From Streptococcaceae bacterium (lineage in GTDB: Bacteria > Bacillota > Bacilli > Lactobacillales > Streptococcaceae): 9,008 bases of DNA. The notes beneath the pieces were generated by a model that worked only from the letters and a program-made list of their open reading frames with translations, searched no databases and was not told where the DNA came from. The stretch covers positions 1 to 9,008 of the forward strand of contig JAITWV010000019.1 of NCBI GenBank assembly GCA_031285105.1. The letters are read 5' to 3'. A program made the position numbers and the translations under genes. This document shows, one piece after another, positions 6,122 through 9,008 of the stretch (within the stretch, counting starts at the first letter, position 1; every line of letters begins with the position of its first letter).

Positions 6122-8119
6122 CTAAATATCATCTGAGTGTTTTTCTTGTGAAGTTTGTATTTTTTCTTTTAGCATATTAAAACCAAACATTGCCGCAAAC
6201 AAAGTAACTACTGCGATAACGATATAGATTAAGCCCACACCACCAGTATTTGGCAGATTGCCACCTTTTTCGTTTAGTAGGTTGTGGTAGGTATCAGTTG
6301 CAAGTATTGTCGGTGATCCAAAATCAGAATTACCATAAGATGTTTTTGTTACGTTAAATACTAGACCACCCTTCAAGGCAGAACTTAAAACATAACCAGT
6401 TGGAGGAGCAATTTCAAATATCTTGTATGAACCAACTTCTAGACCAGCGATTAAAAGTTCTGGGTCTGCTTTTAGTTCAAAGAAAACTTCTTCAGGACTA
6501 GCTGGTTTAGGTGCTCCAGGCATTCCAGCTTTCCAATCTTTCCAAGCTTGGTTATTAGCGATTGCATCTAAATAAGCTTCCACTTGTTCTTTTGTAGCTA
6601 CTAAATAACGAGTGCCATCATAGGCAAAGCCAATAAAACCATTATCTAATTGTCCTGCAAAATTATGAACAGGTAGAGCGCGTGTCTCAGTGCTAGGCGG
6701 AGCTGGTACAGTTGGATTGGCTTTAATACCAAAAGTTGCCCCTGCTAAACCAGCTAAAGTACTCGCATCATGTTTTCTGAAACGATAACCGTATGTTTGA
6801 ACGTCGTCTTTATCTTCATCTAGCACAATATGTGGGAATAATTCGTGATGATTATTTTTGAATTCTGGATGGTATTTATTTTCGATCGGTACACCAACTT
6901 CTTCTTGAAGAGCTCTTGTACGAATAATGATTGTTACTTTTTTACCAATAAGTTTTTTACGATAATCTTTTTCTGCTTCTGTTGCTTCATAAAGATCAAA
7001 TTCCCCTTTGCTAGTAGTAATCGGAACAGAGGCTTTTATTGGAGAAATCACTAATGTATGCCAATGCGTTCCTATAATAACAGCAGAAAGTTCTTCTACT
7101 TTGAAAAAACCACCAAAAGCATCGTCAAGATTTTTAGAGCCACCCATTGGTATCGTTGATATTGCTTCTACTGGACTAACACCATCATCAATTGATACCC
7201 ATTCTATAAACTCAAGATTATCTTTCATTTCATCAATGATACCAATCGTGTTATAGGCAAAATATTCCGTGTTACCAATTTTAAATGTTTTTGCAAATAA
7301 ACTAGGAATTGTTACCGTTAATTCCCAATCAACAATCTCTCCAACGGATACACCTTTAGATGCTCTTTGTGTTTCATCCACTAACTTTTTCGTTGGTACA
7401 GAGATTTCATTTTTCGGATAAATATGCACACCATCTTTTTTAATATCTGAAGTACCAGTTTTGAGTATTGGTAAAATCACAACCATTGGAATAGCCTTTA
7501 GTACATCTTCTTCAACAATATCATTATCATCAGCATCTTTATCGGGTAATTTTGTTTCAAAAAAGACATATGCTGCTTGTTTGCCACCTACTTTTGTGTC
7601 TAATGTTAAAAATGCGCTCTTATCATCTTCAAGCGCTACCGTATCAGCTGTTGTTCCTTTATGCACCGATTTCCAAGTGTCTGCAGAAAGTTTATCTTCT
7701 AAATCAGCATCCATCTCCGCAGCACTAGCAAATTGACCAACATAAGCATCTAATTTTTTATAAATAGTATCTGAGTCTGTAATTGGCGTTTTTGCACCTA
7801 CAGGAAGTGAAACAACTGCCGGAAATACTGAGTTATCGATTATCACATCACCAAGCTTAATCGCTTCAAACAATGCCGTTATATCATAAGCACTAAATTG
7901 CGCACCTGCTAGATATAGATTATCATCAAAAATTAACTGCTCTCCAGTATTGATAACAGGTGTCGCATAGTTTACTTTATGAAAGATAAATGTTTGTTTG
8001 CCGTCTGCATCTGGTAATGTTGGAGCAACTGCATGTACTACTACTGAACTCAATAACGGTAAAATCATTCCAAGTAACATTACCATTATCAGCAATATTG
8101 TTTTTGCTCTCTCCTTCAT
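6122..8119 (-). CDS. Major (shaft) pilin with YPK motif and LPNTG sorting signal
   Basis: This 665-residue surface protein carries the hallmarks of a polymerising pilin. The signal peptide spans residues 1-30 (ending VVVHA). An N-terminal domain contains K48 (FIFHKVNY) and E188 (YVFFET). The pilin motif is HIYPKN (232-237), whose K236 is the expected acceptor for the next subunit. A middle domain runs from VPTKKLVDE (242-250) to IENKYHPEF (N414 possibly pairing with K244 or K245). A C-terminal SpaA domain has K449 (FRKHD) and E-box E569 (YKIFEIAPPTGY). The sorting signal is LPNTG (622-626), with a hydrophobic segment (629-648) and a hydrophilic tail. AAGGAGG lies 7 bases before ATG 8119. It is first in an operon with the sortase and ancillary pilin. 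Isopeptide pairings are inferred from motif positions. Confidence 0.93.
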   Translation of the reverse strand: MKERAKTILLIMVMLLGMILPLLSSVVVHAVAPTLPDADGKQTFIFHKVNYATPVINTGEQLIFDDNLYLAGAQFSAYDITALFEAIKLGDVIIDNSVFPAVVSLPVGAKTPITDSDTIYKKLDAYVGQFASAAEMDADLEDKLSADTWKSVHKGTTADTVALEDDKSAFLTLDTKVGGKQAAYVFFETKLPDKDADDNDIVEEDVLKAIPMVVILPILKTGTSDIKKDGVHIYPKNEISVPTKKLVDETQRASKGVSVGEIVDWELTVTIPSLFAKTFKIGNTEYFAYNTIGIIDEMKDNLEFIEWVSIDDGVSPVEAISTIPMGGSKNLDDAFGGFFKVEELSAVIIGTHWHTLVISPIKASVPITTSKGEFDLYEATEAEKDYRKKLIGKKVTIIIRTRALQEEVGVPIENKYHPEFKNNHHELFPHIVLDEDKDDVQTYGYRFRKHDASTLAGLAGATFGIKANPTVPAPPSTETRALPVHNFAGQLDNGFIGFAYDGTRYLVATKEQVEAYLDAIANNQAWKDWKAGMPGAPKPASPEEVFFELKADPELLIAGLEVGSYKIFEIAPPTGYVLSSALKGGLVFNVTKTSYGNSDFGSPTILATDTYHNLLNEKGGNLPNTGGVGLIYIVIAVVTLFAAMFGFNMLKEKIQTSQEKHSDDI

Positions 8120-8126
8120 AATAATT

Positions 8127-8133
8127 CCTCCTT
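8127..8133 (-). promoter_or_regulatory. Strong ribosome binding site of the major pilin
   Basis: On the minus strand AAGGAGG lies 7 bases before ATG 8119. It is the best Shine-Dalgarno match in the pilus locus, in keeping with the high output a shaft pilin needs. Confidence 0.85.
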
Positions 8134-8169
8134 AATATAAATCCCCTTAAAACTAAATTTTACAGCTCA

Positions 8170-8198
8170 ATCATATTATCATTCTATTTTTCATGCAA
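8170..8198 (-). promoter_or_regulatory. Promoter of the pilus operon
   Basis: On the minus strand, TTGCAT (8198-8193) and TATGAT (8175-8170) are separated by exactly 17 bases, a good sigma-70/SigA match. Transcription would begin near 8163, giving a leader of about 45 bases before the major pilin start. No other promoter of this quality was seen inside the operon. Confidence 0.7.
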
Positions 8199-8290
8199 AG
8201 CTTAACCAGAGTTTTGTCAGAACTTACAATATTTTTTAAATAATATGAACATTGGTTTGGTATTTGGTTTATTTATTAAGAAAATAGAAA

Positions 8291-8328
8291 AAATAAAGCT
8301 TGAAGGAAAATTTCCTCAAACTTTATTT
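8291..8328 (-). terminator. Intrinsic terminator on the minus strand, upstream of the pilus promoter
   Basis: The stem pairs AAATAAAG...TTGA...GGAAA (8291-8309) with TTTCC...CAA...CTTTATTT (8311-8328), with one mismatch and one bulge. Read on the minus strand it runs straight into TTTCTATTTTC, a T-rich tail; read on the plus strand there is no T tract. It would stop leftward transcripts about 90 bases before the pilus promoter. No sizeable minus-strand gene lies before it in the window. Confidence 0.7.
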
Positions 8329-8667
8329 CGTTATCCTCATTTCCCCAAATGACTGTTCTCTTTAATCTAGTAAAACTGAAAAAGCAATGGACTTATTTTG
8401 CCAAAAAGCAGCAAATTCCCTGATTTTGGGCTAATAAGCAATTGATTTCATGCGCTCGCTCGCATTCTTTGCGCCTAGGTTAAAGATTTTCCCTACCCCC
8501 ATTGTCATCAATCACAGGCATCATCTCCTTCTTATTCATTTCTTATACACTCATCTTAATTGATACTGTGCTTATTTAGTAATATTTGCAAATTCTTTCC
8601 ATTATATTCAAAATATTTTTTATTACATGACAAAAAGAAAATCATTTTCGGTATTTACCAATTTAGA
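8329..8667. other. Gene-poor region between pilus operon and right-edge gene
   Basis: No long open frame is present on either strand. On the minus strand an AAGGAG (8530-8525) is followed by a short frame from ATG 8524 to TAA 8480-8482 (14 codons). A second frame, 8508-8431, encodes 25 residues (MTMGVGKIFNL...ERMKSIAY) but is spaced too far from that site. CCAAAA (8401-8406) and TTTTGG (8424-8429) can form a small hairpin. The region may hold a small RNA, a tiny peptide gene or a gene remnant; none is established. Confidence 0.4.
8431..8508 (-). CDS. Possible 25-residue peptide, low confidence
   Basis: The frame runs from ATG 8508 (or ATG 8502) to TAG 8431-8433 and encodes a basic peptide containing GVGKIFNLGAKNASER. 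An AAGGAG lies 16 bases upstream, too far for normal use. A neighbouring frame starting at ATG 8524, directly after AAGGAG, would join this one if one G were lost from the GGGGG run at 8496-8500. The peptide is unfamiliar and may be a chance frame or a remnant. The minus-strand terminator at 8291-8328 is its only supporting context. Confidence 0.2.
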   Translation of the reverse strand: MTMGVGKIFNLGAKNASERMKSIAY

Positions 8668-8736
8668 TATGATTCGACGAAATAAAAAGAAGGTGATAAT
8701 GTGAAGTGTAGCATTTCATACGAGGGGGGAAAAGAG

Positions 8737-9008
8737 ATGAAAAAAATTTTAATCGGTGGATTATTGGCGTTTTTCTTATTTGGATTTGCCATATCAATCA
8801 CGGAAACCCAACAACCAACACGCATGCTTCCAGTAACAGGCGTTGTAGTTGAACAACAAAGTCTTTTTGATTTTGATTTAACACAATCACAAGCAAAAAC
8901 TTTAGCTGAGTTCAAAACAGGTTTGGCTTTAAGTGTCACGTCTTACCATGAACCAATTGAATTTTTTGTCCCAGGAAGATATTGTTGGCGTTTTGATTGG
9001 CATAAAGA
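8737..9008 (+). CDS. Unrecognised secreted or membrane-anchored protein, N-terminal part (cut by right edge)
   Basis: ATG 8737 follows GAGGGGGG with a 7-base gap and begins MKKILIGGLLAFFLFGFAIS, a basic start plus a hydrophobic segment of a signal peptide or membrane anchor. About 90 residues are visible, open to the right edge. After the hydrophobic part come ITETQQPTRMLPVTGVVVEQQ, a QSQAKTLAEF helix-like stretch and FFVPGRYCWRFDWHK, with one Cys. The LPVTG here is near the N-terminus with no following anchor, so it is not a sorting signal. GTG 8701, in frame and after AAGGTG, could add 12 residues but would put charged residues before the signal. A possible -10 TATGAT lies at 8668-8673 with a weak -35. 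It is divergent from the pilus operon. I do not recognise the family. Confidence 0.7.
   Translation, partial: MKKILIGGLLAFFLFGFAISITETQQPTRMLPVTGVVVEQQSLFDFDLTQSQAKTLAEFKTGLALSVTSYHEPIEFFVPGRYCWRFDWHK

Noticed and set aside
8699..8704. Start-stop ATGTGA after AAGAAGGTG, a minimal upstream frame
   Set aside because: It is striking but easily explained by chance, and the in-frame GTG 8701 reading competes with it. There is no evidence of regulation.
8828..8842. LPVTG in the right-edge protein as a cell-wall sorting motif
   Set aside because: It lies about 30 residues from the N-terminus and is not followed by a hydrophobic anchor and basic tail.
8655..8939. 94-residue minus-strand frame opposite the right-edge gene
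   Set aside because: It is antisense to a frame with a strong ribosome binding site and signal peptide, and its own product looks like a shadow (Ser/Cys/Thr-rich, no plausible domain).
1..9008. CRISPR arrays, tRNA or rRNA genes, transposase genes
   Set aside because: No regularly spaced direct repeats, cloverleaf-like segments, rRNA sequence or transposase-like frames were seen on either strand.

Overview
The window looks like chromosomal DNA from a low-GC Gram-positive bacterium of the Lactobacillales, most like Enterococcus or a relative. The evidence is strong AGGAGG-type ribosome binding sites, LPXTG cell-wall sorting signals, a class C sortase, an ECF-type vitamin transporter subunit and AT-rich spacers. 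This placement comes from gene content alone.

Layout. (1) Positions 2-589, plus strand: the C-terminal part of an AAA+ ATPase cut by the left edge. (2) Positions 630-1797, plus strand: a vitamin B12 uptake unit. An extended -10 promoter leads into a cobalamin riboswitch and two mutually exclusive hairpins, then a DUF4430 (transcobalamin-like) lipoprotein, then an overlapping ECF S component, ending at a strong bidirectional terminator. (3) Positions 1823-3268, minus strand: a DUF234-type ATPase with a PD-(D/E)XK-like C-terminus, split by a one-base frameshift, with a 41-bp palindrome between its -10 box and start codon. (4) Positions 3309-8198, minus strand: a pilus locus. One good promoter (TTGCAT-17-TATGAT) drives an LPNTG major pilin with a YPK pilin motif, then a class C sortase with an unusually long cytoplasmic tail, then an LPSTG ancillary pilin. 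A 110-bp nested palindrome (possible MITE) and a 54-residue single-pass membrane peptide follow. (5) Positions 8199-9008: a mostly non-coding divergent region with a minus-strand terminator that has no obvious gene in front of it, then the start of an unrecognised membrane-anchored or secreted protein on the plus strand, cut by the right edge.

How the genes work together. In the B12 unit, the lipoprotein would catch cobalamin at the cell surface and the S component would carry it in with the shared ECF energising module encoded elsewhere. The riboswitch would shut the pair off when B12 is plentiful. In the pilus unit, the sortase would join major pilins through the YPK lysine and the LPNTG threonine and add the ancillary pilin. 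The order pilin-sortase-pilin recalls the two-subunit bcpA-srtD-bcpB pilus of Bacillus cereus. The most unusual parts are the sortase tail, the small membrane peptide at the operon end, the surface lipoprotein paired with an ECF S component, and the orphan minus-strand transcription unit near 8300-8600.
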